A stretch of 64,000 bases of DNA, taken from NCBI GenBank assembly GCA_028673005.1, contig CM054115.1, positions 58,801,407-58,865,406 of the forward strand. Direction: 5' to 3'. Below are positions 1-10,941 of the stretch, piece after piece. The stretch's first letter is position 1; every line of letters starts with the position of its first letter. The notes under the pieces are model-generated. The model did not search any database and had not been told where the DNA came from. It saw only the letters and a list, made by a program, of their open reading frames with translations. Origin of the DNA: Tanypteryx hageni (lineage: Eukaryota; Arthropoda; Insecta; Odonata; Petaluridae). A program made the position numbers and the translations under genes.

Positions 1-1909
1 ACGAATAGGTATTATATTTTTACAGCCATCCAAGATCTGGTCCATTTAAGGAATGGCGATCCTGTCGGACGAGGAAGGAGAATTATTCCCGGAGTTTTTA
101 CTCTCCTTTTTGTTTTGACGTTAATGTCTGGATGGTTAGAGGAGAAGAAGAGGTTTGGGTGCAGGTATGGGTGCGGTTCGTCGGAGCCAAGTGAGAGGGG
201 GGCGAAGTGGGTTTAAGGTGTAATGTTGGAAGATGGGTTGGGGGCTAGATAGGCTGGTGTTTATACAGACGCGGACATGTTTGTGGGAATGCGAGGAATA
301 GAGGGGGTTGGGAGTAGCGGAGGAAGTTTGCCGTAGTTGGAAGAGAGGCGGCGCATTCGCTTCGAAACATAAAACATATTTTATGCTGCGTCAAAGTCTC
401 CCCTAAGAAAAAAATGATGGCCGCTACGCCGCTTGTTCCCTGTAAAGGTGTCCGCTAAAATATCCGTGGATAAACATATTACAAGACAAGCTTGTTAAAT
501 GGGATACGTTTTATTTTTTCTTCCCTTAAATATGAGGACAGTGATCTTGCTTCGTAACGGGAGTGGTAATTTACGCTCTTTTTTCATACCTAAGCAGATG
601 CTGTTTATTTCTGTCATGTGACAGTTTTTTACGGAGAATTTTCTTATTTAAACCAAATGCCTACGAACAACGTTTACTACGGTTGAGTATGAAGAAATAT
701 ATTATCGAAATATATAGTAGAACATGAAAAAGTAATTATCAAAGGGATGTTACCATAAACGTTTAGATGATTGACATGTAAAAATTATTTCACGTTTTTG
801 ATATTAAGGTCATAAAAACATTTATTTTAGTTAGCAAAATGTCTTCAACGAGCTATATGATTGAAAAATTGTTTCTTCTTTAAAGAATTTGATGAAGGTG
901 TCTATGGTACCAATGACAATACTTTATAAGTGGTCGAGGCTGCGTGTTTTCTTCAGTTGAATTTCTAAAACAAAGTTGAAGTTCGATATCATTCTGCGAC
1001 GAATATATCGAGGCCTCAAAATGTCTATAAAGATTTCAAGGTTAATTTTTGTTTTAGTTTTGAATCGTGTTTCTTCATCTTCAATATAATTTTTGTCCTA
1101 AATGTATTGGCAGCTTTGCTATCAAAAGTTTATGTAGGAAATTTCATACCATTTAAGGAAAACAACGGCCAATCCAAATGTTCTTTGAGATCTCTAAAAA
1201 GAGTTCCTTCTTTTTTGTCTGCGGATGGAAATCTTTGGACTAGACAAAATGATCATACTAAAATCTGGAATCATTTCAGCTTTGGCATCCTTAGAGCAAG
1301 GTTTTTAAAATTATTTGTAAAAATAGGGATAGTAGATGAAAATATTTATTCAAACACGACCACTAAGTTCTTAGCCATTAAATATCTACATATTTGTTAA
1401 ATTATTTTTCTGCTTAAACTATGATTGGTGACTTTTACATAAAATATATTTACTCGTGTTAATTGTACAAGTTTTTCCCTGCATGGAAAATGTTTTAGTG
1501 CGTTTTTAAAAATTCATCTGTAGTTTCACTTTGACGTCTTTTGCTTAAATTAAAATTGTGACGAAACCGTAAACGATAGCGAGCTGAAATTTGGAGGGTA
1601 GGTTTCTGTACTGCTATCATTTTTTATTTAGATTTGAGTTTTGAAAAATATACAAGTTCGGATTGGGGTCTATTTCAATATTTTCTAATATCTCCAAAAA
1701 TATAAAAGTTGACAATTTGAACGTACATTTTCACATTAGTGCCACTTATCCCTGAAAAGTTTGAAAAACATTCAACAAGAAAGTCGTAATTTTTTTAACA
1801 GAAAATATCTTACACGGTTTTATTGTTGTCAACGAAAACAAACTTCGTAGCAACGGAGGTAAACGAGACCTACTACAAATACATAAATACGTTAATTTCC
1901 ACTCGCGTG
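1..1909. other. Non-genic stretch, no gene recognised
   Basis: No convincing gene. Roughly positions 60-350 are G-rich on the plus strand, with many GGG and GGGG runs. The rest is AT-rich, with only short chance open frames such as 97 codons at 1107-1400, whose translation is low in complexity and unlike any family I know. No terminal repeats or tandem structure were seen. Confidence 0.6.
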
Positions 1910-1917
1910 CAAACAGA

Positions 1918-2193
1918 CAGGGCCGGCCCGAGCCACGGGCGAGCCGGGCGGCTGCCCGGGGCGCCAAAGTTTTGAGGGGGCTAACCCGATCATTTATCTA
2001 TGCATTACTTGCAAGTGAATAAATATTGGATGCCAATTTATATTGAGGAACAGGCTAGAATATTGGTGGCATTCCTTTTAATTTGTCATTATCAATAATT
2101 TTTACAGAGCGATGAATAAATTAACATGTACTTTGTAAATATCTCAACAAACATTAACGGAGGGGGGCGCCAATATTCCTCGCGCCGCCCCTG
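1918..2193. mobile_element. hAT-type MITE, 276 bp, with perfect 8-bp TSD
   Basis: The left end begins CAGGGCCGGCCCG and the right end finishes CGCGCCGCCCCTG, an imperfect terminal inverted repeat of the CAGGG type typical of hAT transposons. The element is flanked on both sides by the same 8 bases, CAAACAGA (1910-1917 and 2194-2201), and an 8-bp target duplication is the hAT hallmark. The interior is short and non-coding, so it must have been moved by a transposase made elsewhere. The perfect duplication suggests a fairly young insertion. Ends and duplication are seen directly; the superfamily is inferred from them. Confidence 0.85.
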
Positions 2194-2342
2194 CAAACAG
2201 AACATAGTTAATGAAAGAAAATGGATTATCTACTACGACAAAATGAACTTAAATACGATAGTTTTCCTTTCATGCGCACAAAACGCACAAAGTAAGTGAG
2301 AAAGAATGGATGATTTACGAAGAAGAAATGAACTACATAGAA

Positions 2343-2390
2343 CAGTGGTGCCAAACTTTTGGGCCGCGGGTCGTAATTTGGGCATCACTG
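2343..2390. mobile_element. Very short hAT-like remnant, 48 bp
   Basis: CAGTGGTGCCAAAC at the left faces TTTGGGCATCACTG at the right, imperfect inverted repeats of hAT style that make up most of the 48 bases. The flanking 8-mers are ACATAGAA and AATTAGAA, which match at 6 of 8 positions, as an eroded hAT target duplication would. It is probably a MITE with an extreme internal deletion. Its small size makes a chance arrangement possible. Confidence 0.45.
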
Positions 2391-2499
2391 AATTAGAACG
2401 TACAAATTACGTTACAATTACTCAAGTGAGGTATGTTTAAACTAATTTTCGATTGATTTACTTATATCTCCGACGGTATAAAAAATGGAAATCTTTGAA

Positions 2500-2831
2500 T
2501 ATAGTATGTATGTATGTCCAGTCAATTCGCCTCTCTTACAGCACAAATGGGTATCTCAGAGGTAGTGCAATGAATAACCGGGGAGGGAGGAGGGAAACCC
2601 GGTGCCGGCATTTGCCTGCTCTTACGAAGAACACCAGGGGGGCCAACAGCTTAACGTCCCTTCCGAAGGACGGAACAGCTGAATTTGCGCGGTCTCCTCA
2701 AACTACGCAAACAGGGGGCCGTGTGACCTTGAGAAAAATCCTACTCGCGCAGGATTCGTACCCGATGACTTTTTCAAGCATCGGGCGAGTAGCAGCCAGC
2801 GTCCTAACCACTACACCACCGGCACCCCCTT
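2500..2831 (-). mobile_element. tRNA-derived SINE, 332 bp, with 9-bp TSD
   Basis: Read on the minus strand, the head begins GGTGCCGGTGGTGTAGTGG and carries an A-box-like and a B-box-like sequence, the internal RNA polymerase III promoter of a tRNA. A GC-rich body of about 200 bp follows, then a tail with a short ATAC-type repeat. The element is bracketed by the direct repeat ATCTTTGAA (2491-2499 and 2832-2840), the target duplication expected of LINE-driven insertion. SINEs encode no protein and borrow a LINE reverse transcriptase; which LINE served this one is not visible. The 128-codon frame across it is spurious. Confidence 0.85.
2752..2813 (-). promoter_or_regulatory. Pol III A box and B box of the SINE
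   Basis: On the minus strand the A box is TAGTGGTTAGGACG (2800-2813) and the B box is GGTACGAATCC (2752-2762), with about 37 bases between them. Order and spacing match an internal type 2 RNA polymerase III promoter. The B box departs from GGTTCGANTCC at one position. Confidence 0.7.
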
Positions 2832-2840
2832 ATCTTTGAA

Positions 2841-4966
2841 GGTACATTTCCACATTGATGCCACTTATTCTTGAAAAGTTTAACTTTACAGAGGCAGATA
2901 ATGAAACGTTCAAATTTTAATACAAAATTAATTGCGTTCTAAACTTAATTGTCATTTTGAAAGTATCAATTATCCAAAAAAAGCATATTTGTATGTAGCA
3001 TATATATGTATGTAGAACGATTATGCGCAGTACAAGGCTTACTTAGCTATTAAGCCACTCTCATTTAAACGCTAACCCCATCTTCACGTGGCACCCTCCC
3101 GTTGTAAAACGAACGAGGCTCTAGTGACTGAATATTTGGCGGTATAACCAAACGAAAAATAAAAATGCGCTAATTTTATCCATGTTCATATATAACATTC
3201 TACTTGTTACTTTCTCCATACGTAGTATATAGGGTTTTATAAAAAAAATCGATTTCGAGATTTCAACGGAAATTCACGTTTTGAGGCCCCCTGAACACGT
3301 TTTGACCATTTTCTCGTTGATGTCTGCGTATGTATGTGATAGATTTTTTGTGGGTGCTCTAACTCAAAAACTGCTAATCAGATCAACACGAAATATTACA
3401 TTTGACATTTTTATGGAAGATAAAAGAGTTGATTAGTTTTTGGTAAAAATTGATCAACCCAAAGTGGGTTTAACTCTTGTCACTTATCAGTTCTTTTAAA
3501 ATATTTCCTTTAATATTTGATATATGTAAAAAAGATAGGGAATAAAAGTTGTAGAAAATTTAATTTCTACAACCGATGTTTGAAATATTTTCCCATATAA
3601 TGCATTGTTTAACAGATATCTAAAAACTATATTTCTTAGCTGCCACCACCTACCGGCGACTATTGTAAACACTTTACGCTTAGTTACGTCTTATTAGCGC
3701 TCCTTTTATTTTCTTAATTGTCGGAGCTTCCAGACTATATCCAATATCAGAAGGCTACCGTTTGAGTTTATTTCTGTTCTTTGTCAAGTTTTTAAAATTT
3801 TCTCACAGTTCCTTAAAATATTAATTATAATTTAACCTATTTGGAATTTTTAGAAATATTATAGGTATGGATCAAGTCATATGGCGGCCACATCAGATTT
3901 TTGTACACTGTGATGCCATTAACGGTTCTTTTCGAGTTTTATTTGTGGAAGTTTGTTTTGATAGATATCACTAATTATTCTTTCATAAGACGTACTTAAA
4001 AACCCGTTTTAGATAAAGAATTGCTTTATGGGGTGCATATTTATTGTAATTTAAAACATTTTCACCATTAGCGACATGTTCTCATTAGCAAAGTATCATT
4101 TGTTTGTGGATATTCTTGACATTTCTGCGAGGACACGTGTGATAACTAAATGGGTTTCTATTCACTACCCCTGCCTTTTTATAGGCACTTATTTACGTTT
4201 TCTGTTCATAATAAAACGCATAAGTTTTAATTATGCACTGAGAGACACTCCGGCAAAAAATCATCGTCAGGCAATTTCATACCTGTAAGGTATGACAGTA
4301 AAAAAGCTTCTAATAGAATACTAAAATAGCCACACCACAATACCATTTCATTTCCATTACTACGATTAAGCGCTTCAAATTATCACTTTTTACGATCTTT
4401 TTGTCGGGGCCTTTATAAAACAGAATTTATTATGATGAATATAATCCTGTTCCCTTTTAACTTTTATATTTTCCTACGGTGTATTTTATTTTTCTCGATT
4501 TTTATGATGGTTATACTATTACGATCGCATATCATCACAGAGATTCGAAATTTGTGAGCAGAAAACAATCCGGTGGCCTCATTTTGTCTTTTTTATTTAA
4601 TGACACACACAATGATTGTAAATTTTCTGTACACGATTTTACGTAGATGATAAAAAATGCGTGTCCGCCCCATTAAGGACATATATCAGGAAAATTGTGG
4701 GTGGGATGACCTCGCGAAAATGAGCCCGGAGGGAATTTTGTAAATATAAAACCTCTTTTATAGCGATTACAAATCCTAAGCATGGTGCTGAATGAAACTC
4801 CCGCGTTCTTGAATTTTTTATCGCTCTCTCGGAATTAATTTGCTCGGAAACATTTGAGCATAATTAAAATGAGGTCATTACTTCTTTTGAGTAGCTCATA
4901 AACAGCCGTTAGCAACCTTTTACAAAGAGCGTAATAGCGATAACAAAGACGATCACATACAACCGT
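2841..4966. other. Non-genic stretch with one repeat fragment
   Basis: AT-rich sequence without a recognisable gene. The 70-codon frame at 4076-4288 has no family features. The only repeat detected is the fragment at about 3218-3350. Confidence 0.55.
3218..3350 (+). repeat. Repeat fragment related to Helitron-like element E
   Basis: This segment matches, in inverted orientation, the element at about 6731-7040. Both share ACTTTCTCCATA, the string TTCAACGGAAAT, a CACGTTTTGAGG block and CCTGAACACGTTTT, followed by GATGTCTG. Neither terminal hairpin nor CTAG end is visible here, so it is a truncated copy. Confidence 0.65.
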
Positions 4967-5040
4967 GACCTCGGCAGGATTAGAACCCGCGGGCCAAGCA
5001 TTTGGAGCCAGACATTCTAACTATCTCCCTAAGGAAGGTC
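4967..5040 (-). pseudogene. tRNA-like pseudogene or SINE head
   Basis: On the minus strand this 74-base segment has a plausible acceptor stem (GACCT pairing with AGGTC) and a good T arm: stem GCGGG/CCTGC around the loop TTCTAAT. The D and anticodon arms do not pair properly, so I do not call a working tRNA. It is probably a degraded tRNA copy or the head of a tRNA-derived SINE. Confidence 0.5.
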
Positions 5041-5350
5041 GTCCATTGTGACATAGGTAGTAATTCGCGTCGTTACTCACTATAATAATCGAACTTGACT
5101 GATTTTATAATTGTGTATGTGGATTTTGTGCGGTCTGGGAAGCGAGGAGTATCATATCCGACTTTGAAACAAAATTGACGTCCCATGAATTACCGCCGAG
5201 GATAGCTGTTTTGTAGCTGAAATGAGGTATGTTAACCCTTTTACTTGTCACTCGAGTTATCTAGACCAATGTCCCGCAGCCTTTTTATTTTCGCGGCACA
5301 CATACGGGTTCGCTCAACATTTGCGGCAAATCTAGCTTAATTACATAATA

Positions 5351-5997
5351 CGAGTTTTCGGTGCTTGCATACTGCAAGCGCTTAAAAAATAACCATACAT
5401 CAAGATCTAAACTCATAAATAAACCAACGTGACAGCATTTGAACTACGCATAGCCCATATAAATAAGATAGTTTTAATTTTCCGCGAAATTACGGTATCT
5501 ATCCGGAATTTCTAAATTGTCTAGCAATCGGCTCGCGTCTAAGTTTTCGAATTTCAAGTTTTATGGCCCAGATCGCCGTTTCAGCAATAACTATAATAAT
5601 CATTAAGACAATAGTCTAAATGTTACACTAAAATGTGTATGATTATGATTAAAATCAAATTTTTGCTCAAATTCTGTATGGATTTAAATATTGTCTTCAA
5701 GGATAATAAACTTCATTCTTTGATTCACGGCACGGTGCATGTGCCGACGTTGTGTCTTAATTATAAATAATTTAAAAAAGCAAATTTATATAGCCCTGCA
5801 CCGTTTTCAATGATTTTCTTATGGGTGTTTAAAATTGGGCATTGGGGTCAAAAATACCCCTTAAACTTTTTGGATTTTTATATAGGTTGTACCCAATCTT
5901 CTTGCCAAATTTCAGCTCTGTAGCACTTCTATAAGTACATTAGGTTTTATATTATATATATCCTATATCCTATGTAGGAAGTAGCTATTTATAATGA
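5351..5997 (-). mobile_element. Helitron-like element C1, 647 bp
   Basis: On the minus strand it starts TCATTATAAATAGCTAC after an A and ends in a hairpin (GCTTGCAGTATGCAAGC) followed by ACCGAAAACTCG, then T. This is the Helitron plan: 5' TC, a hairpin about 10-12 bases before the 3' end, and insertion between A and T with no target duplication. The last four bases CTCG deviate from CTRR. The 5' third (about 5690-5990) matches copies C2 and C4. The 3' two thirds do not, so members share ends but differ inside. No Rep/helicase is encoded. Confidence 0.7.
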
Positions 5998-6730
5998 TAT
6001 CATTTAGCAGCCAAAAAGGTGAGAAAAACAATTATATTTTACCAAACGGATGTAATAAATTATGCCCAAGTTCTTTGTTTTCTAATCATTGAAACACTTC
6101 TGTAAGATTATAAAGTAAACCAATGATAAGAGCGCTATCGAGGCTTGTTTTTTTCTGAGGACAATATAAGGTCTTAATAGGAGAGTCAAACCTGTAAGAG
6201 AAAAATGTTACCGGAGCCCTTGGTCAAAAGCACCTCCTGCCTCCCCCCCCCCCACGTGCATTGCAGGGTGACTTTTAGATGTAGATTAAATTTGCTCATT
6301 ATCTAGTTAAGAAGAGCCTTTGTTTCGGTTTTAAATAATTGAAGCTTTGTAAGAAATTTGTCCATAAAATATCACTCTTTAGCGACTTTTATTTCATAAA
6401 CCTGCATATGTTCTCGCTCTGTCTGTCTGTCCGTTTGTGCAATCAATTAAATTAATACAGCAAGTAAACCATAAGATATATAAAATAAATTTGCAGGGTG
6501 CATGTGATATATGGAGAAATCGAATCCTGAGCAAACGGTTATAGGTAGAAAGATAAAAATTTTCACTATTTGTGTGACCTTTAATGCCATATACTACATT
6601 GCAGAAGCATTGTTTTGGAAATGTAATATGTTTATTTCATAAGACAATAGCAGTTATAATATAAACCTAACATGTGTAAGATTATGAATATACTTTTTAT
6701 TTAAATATTAACTTCACATTTATATATATA
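5998..6730. other. Non-genic stretch
   Basis: No gene seen. There is a C-run at about 6245 and a CTGTCTGTCTGTCC stretch at about 6420, like those found in the Helitron-like elements nearby, so an unrecognised fragment of such an element may lie here. Confidence 0.5.
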
Positions 6731-7040
6731 CTAGCTAAAAGCACCCAGCGATGCCCGGACTACACCAGACGTCTCGGCGAATAAAGTTGTGTCATATGGT
6801 GACACAATCATTTTAACTTTTACGCATTTTTTCGTGTTCATAAAAACAATACTTTCCCCTATACTAGATATGGAGAAAGTAAAAATCCTATCACATATAG
6901 ACAGACAGACCGACAGACACACAGACATCATCGCGAAAATAGTGAAAACGTGTTCAGGGGACCTCAAAACGTGTATTTCCGTTGAAACCTCGAATTCGAA
7001 TGGAAATCATTCTCAGGAATCGAATCCAGGTAGATTATGA
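6731..7040 (-). mobile_element. Helitron-like element E (3' end clear, 5' end uncertain)
   Basis: On the minus strand the element ends in a weak hairpin (TCCGG and CTGGG around GCATCG, two wobble pairs) followed by TGCTTTTAGCTAG and then T. CTAG|T is a standard Helitron terminus. The body has a run of CTGTCTGTCTGTC and a T-arm-like GGATTCGATTCC at about 7016-7030. A second, truncated copy lies at about 3218-3350. The right boundary given is approximate, and no protein is encoded. Confidence 0.6.
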
Positions 7041-7172
7041 ATTTTTTTTCGTAAATGACTTTTTTTAAAAATCGAACATTCCCACCAAATATCAATCTTC
7101 TAGATACTCGGAAAGTTTGTTAAAAATAGCATTACAGTTCCGCTTTTCCACCCACCGACGACGACGACGAAG

Positions 7173-7975
7173 TCATTTTTAGGTTGGTTTCCAAAGGAAA
7201 CATAGGCTTATGAAATGGTCCTGTCTGTGTGTGTGTGTGTGTCCCCTACTAACAACTTTTGCACCAATGGACCGATTTTCATAAAACTATGTATGAGGTT
7301 CGTGCTGCCAGGGCCCACCTCCGGGTTCGATTCCAGGAACGTTTTTTCTCTATCTGTTTTACATAGGAAATCTCAAATCCATCGTGCAGAGATGTTTTCT
7401 TTAATACATTAAAATATCTTAAAATTGTGATACCGTAGCGAGGTTTATACTGTTCTAAGGTAAAAAGAATATAGATTGTAATTCTTATCACCGAATTTTG
7501 ATAATTGATCGTATTATCTTGAATTTCTACTAAAACAGCGTTTTTGCGTTTTAAATCGCATTTTATCGAATTGTTGCCATGGAGACCATTATTACAGAAC
7601 TCGGCTTGAGCATAGACGAGTGAACAACTGGGTTATTTTCTTTTCCACTCGACTACCCTTCAGCAATGGACAGTTAGTACAGACATAATTGCGTAAAACA
7701 GTAACATTTATTAAATTCGTTTATTTAAATAAATACATTCAAAATAAAATGTCAGAAAGAGATTTTGACATTGATTTTAGTATTTTAAACCTGATAATGC
7801 TCTATTAATTTATTTCCCAATTTTTCTGTATCATTGATATAAACTATGAATGACAAGTAGTATTTATAGTATGAGAATTCCTTGGAATGACTGAGACACT
7901 GAAATATTTCCTGTCAATAAAAGTAATCAATGCGGGAGGTCAACTTTGGGAAACCAGCCTGGTTAAGACTTCTTG
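7173..7975 (+). mobile_element. Helitron-like element A1, about 800 bp
   Basis: It matches 37150-37983 (A2) over nearly its full length and more weakly the B copies. Near the 5' end is the palindrome TTTCCAAAGGAAA, then ATAGGCTTATG, a GT-rich run, and a T-arm-like box GGTTCGATTCC (7324-7334). The 3' end has a perfect hairpin, AACCAG-C-CTGGTT (7952-7964), then AAGACTTCTTG and T. The hairpin-to-end spacing fits Helitrons, but CTTG departs from CTRR. The exact 5' end is a guess from the copies. The short open frames inside are shadows. Confidence 0.65.
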
Positions 7976-7992
7976 TTATTATATATTAGATA

Positions 7993-9570
7993 CTAGTAGA
8001 AGGTGCTAGCATTCTGCAAGCATTTCATCTCACCTTGAAAAACATTAATTTTTCAGAGAGATATTTCATTATTAGAAATATTTTTTTAATTCAAAATATT
8101 TCGCCTCGGTACCAATTTTCGTTTTCTCCTTATGGAAAAATATTGGAGTAAAACATTACCTAAAATTTGAAATTTTAAGAATATTATAATTTTTCCACTG
8201 TGGGGTTCTAATGCCACCCTTTTGTGCCAAAATTTAAAGTTATAGCACATTTAGAAGTGAAATAATATGTATCTATTTGTTTGAATTTTAAACATTTTTA
8301 ACTGTCGAAATAACAACTTCATGGAGATATTAAAATATTTATTTGTGCATTTGCACTAAGCTCTAAATAACTTTAAAAGGTCAGCTCCCTAGCTCGCCCC
8401 GTAGTACATAAACATTTATCTATATGTTTAAATTTTATGAATTTTTAACAGCCAAACAAATTAAAATATCAAAATTTCTATACTCCCTATTTCGTTTTTT
8501 TTTTAAATTCTACCTTTAAAAAAATTTCAGTTCTATAGTACATTCGGAAATAAATAATTCTTGAAAATTTGTTTAAACAACTGAGAATTTTTAGCGGCCA
8601 CTTATTGAAAATTTTTAAGATTTTTGTTTTTTTCTATATATAATTTGCTACAAAATGTTTGCAAAAGCTCGACTTATATTTTTTGTGATAAAAATTAATA
8701 ATCTTTAATGTACAAATGAGGTAAAAACAACCCCTAAAAATTAAAATTTTTGAAATTTTCAATTTTTTAATTTAGTTGAGCAAAATTATATTATTTGGCA
8801 AAATTTCAGCTCCGTATTTTTCTTTTATATTGGTCTACACATTAAAATTCCTTTTCCCCATGTTAACTTATGGCAGATTTTTCTTTAATATTTCCTGTTT
8901 TTGAATTTTGAGGTCGTTATAAGTTTCCGCTGTAGTTTTAAATCAATTGCATTATAAGACAATCCACTGATTCTCTTTAGAAGCACTAAATTAAAGCTAT
9001 TATTATATACAGTTCATCAACCCCCATAATTAAAAGGAGTAACGTTCTTTTATTTAATAAAATATATCGCGTTTTAAAATTATGACGTAATCATATGTGT
9101 TCGTCTTTGATTGAAATCAATGGGATAATAGGAATTTCCCTATTAAAAAGCATTAAAGCGATGATTTTATAATACGGATTGCCAATTCCCATTGAAAAGC
9201 ATTGTCCTGGTTGCAATGGTAGCTGAAGTTCTTTATTGTTGAGCATCTGATTTTTCCGATTAAAAAAACATTTCTTCGTCAATTCGGCATCGATTTGAAT
9301 TTAATCTTCAAAAATAAGAAACCTCATTCTTTTAGCTATAGAATTGTTTTCATTCCGAGTTTCTATCTTAATTTTAACTAATTTAAAAGTGCAAATTTAT
9401 AAAACTCTGCACAGATTTCCATGTTTTTCTTATGGAGTATCGAAATGGAATGTTGGGGTAAAAAAAACTAAAACATTTGGAATTTTCGATTTTTCTGATT
9501 TGTTGTACCTAATTACCTATCATCCTGCCAAATTTCAGGTCCATGGCATATCTAGTAGTACCTTAGGTTT

Positions 9571-9623
<53 letters not shown>

Positions 9624-9653
9624 CCTCCGTAAGAAACAGCTATTTATAATAGA
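7993..9653 (-). mobile_element. Helitron-like element C2, 1,661 bp (longest C copy)
   Basis: On the minus strand it starts TCTATTATAAATAGCTG after an A and ends with the imperfect hairpin TGCTTGCAGAATGCTAGCA followed by CCTTCTACTAG and then T. Both ends obey the Helitron rules (5' TC, 3' CTRR, A|T target). About 7993-8340 and 9132-9650 match C4, and 7993-8640 matches C5 in inverse orientation. The sequence is AT-rich and has no open frame with Rep or helicase motifs, so it is non-autonomous. Confidence 0.75.
9576..9619. repeat. (TA)n microsatellite
   Basis: About 22 uninterrupted TA units inside C2, at the place where copies C1 and C4 have only a short TATATAT. The expansion therefore took place after this copy inserted. 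Confidence 0.95.
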
Positions 9654-9657
9654 TTTA

Positions 9658-10378
9658 TTAGTAGAAGGTGCTTGCATCCTGCAAGCATTTCATCTCACAT
9701 TGAAAAAACATTAATTATAAAATTTTGAGATAGTTGCAATGGTCACATCACTATCTTTCATAATTCTCTAATGTTTCCTGTTTTGAATTTTGAAGTCGTT
9801 TTCATTTTTGTAACATATCGGGAAGTTGTCTAAATTAATTCTTCTTACGGAAAAAGAACTCAACTTCCGGAGCGCCTGAAGTCGAACCGAGGACACCTAC
9901 ATAAGATGTCTCATATTATCCGAAGGCCTACTGATGATATCTACAAACCCTGAAAATCTCAGCGCAATATTCCTCTTAGTATTGTCTGCGCACCCAAATA
10001 TGTTTTCCCTTTGCTTCTAAATGTCACGGTCTGAGAGTGAAGTTATGACACTAAGCTACTTTTCAGTTCGTGACACTAAGCTCTCGTTCAGTTTTATTAA
10101 CACGTAAAATAAATTCCCGAAGAAAAGCATTGCCTCGTAGTCACGACAAAAATATTGGGCAATTGTTATAAATTGTATAAAATCCCGTTTTTATGCAGTA
10201 AAAATCGAATAATTGGACTAATTCGGCACGGATTCGTGTTCTACTTTCAGGAAAAAATAATCTTAATTCTTTTTCCCGTCTTGTAATTCAGGTCCGGAGT
10301 TTGTACCTTAATTAAAAGTAATTTAAAAATGCAATTATAAAAAGACTTGCACGGATTTAAATGGTTGTATATATAATA
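9658..10378 (-). mobile_element. Helitron-like element C3, incomplete
   Basis: The 3' end on the minus strand is a perfect hairpin (TGCTTGCAGGATGCAAGCA) followed by CCTTCTACTAA and T; CTAA fits the Helitron CTRR rule. It abuts the 5' end of C2 with only four bases between, so two C elements lie in tandem. Around 9770-9810 it matches C2 near 8890, and 10200-10378 matches C2 near 9280-9440. The 5' end is lost where the hammerhead-like repeat begins. Confidence 0.65.
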
Positions 10379-10710
10379 TATGATATAAAACCTAAGGTAA
10401 GGAAAAGAAAAGGTAATGATGAGGGTGGCAACAAGGTGTTGAAGGAAGCCCAGCGGACACTTACCAAGTTGGCAGGCTGCTGGGGGCGTCGAAGAGACAG
10501 AAAACACGCACACAAGAAAAACACACGAAAGCTTTTCGGGCCTATGCCCTTCTTCAGCGATGGAGATAGAGTAACTGAAAGTGACACACTGGGCGGGGAA
10601 TGACAGGGTGATGTGGGAATGTTGATGATTGGAGGAGGCGGGGAGTGGGAAGGGTAGATAGCCAATAAGGAGGGAGTGTGGTAAGGTAAAGAGCAAATAG
10701 CTACATGTAA
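10379..10710 (-). repeat. Repeat unit with hammerhead-like motif, copy 1
   Basis: On the minus strand it reads CTGAAGAAGGGCATAGGCCC then GAAAAGCTTTCG (10526-10557), followed about 90 bases on by GGTAAGTGTCCGCTGG. A matching arrangement occurs at 10991-11082. The hairpin GGGC-ATAG-GCCC between CTGAAGA and GAAA resembles the conserved core of a hammerhead ribozyme (CUGANGA, stem II, GAAA), with one extra A. Such motifs occur in Penelope-like and other retroelement terminal repeats. The 149-, 102- and 80-codon frames here have no family features. Element identity is not established. Confidence 0.45.
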
Positions 10711-10768
10711 CTAAGGAGACATTGTAAGGAGGCTAATAGGGTTAGCGGAGGTTGAGGCCAGGCGGGGA

Positions 10769-10826
<58 letters not shown>

Positions 10827-10883
10827 TCCCCGCCTGGCCTCAACCTCCGCTAACCCTATTAGCCTCCTTACAATGTCTCCTTA

Positions 10884-10884
<1 letters not shown>
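10711..10884. repeat. Perfect 59-bp palindrome around (AT)27
   Basis: The left arm 10711-10769, starting CTAAGGAGACATTG, and the right arm 10826-10884 are exact reverse complements over all 59 bases. The 56-base spacer is (AT)27 bounded by one G on each side. A second TA run follows immediately at 10885-10940. The palindrome could form a long cruciform. It may be a real recent inverted duplication or an assembly artefact from a foldback read. Confidence 0.9.

Positions 10885-10940
<56 letters not shown>
10885..10940. repeat. (TA)28 microsatellite
   Basis: An uninterrupted TA run directly abutting the right arm of the palindrome. It separates that palindrome from the second hammerhead-like repeat. 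Confidence 0.95.

Positions 10941-10941
<1 letters not shown>

Noticed and set aside
4967..5040. Functional tRNA gene
   Set aside because: Acceptor and T arms are plausible, but the D and anticodon arms do not pair; kept as a pseudogene.
10247..10696. 149-codon minus-strand frame with overlapping 102-codon frame
   Set aside because: It crosses from Helitron-like C3 into a different repeat and has no domain; the alternative frames are equally open.
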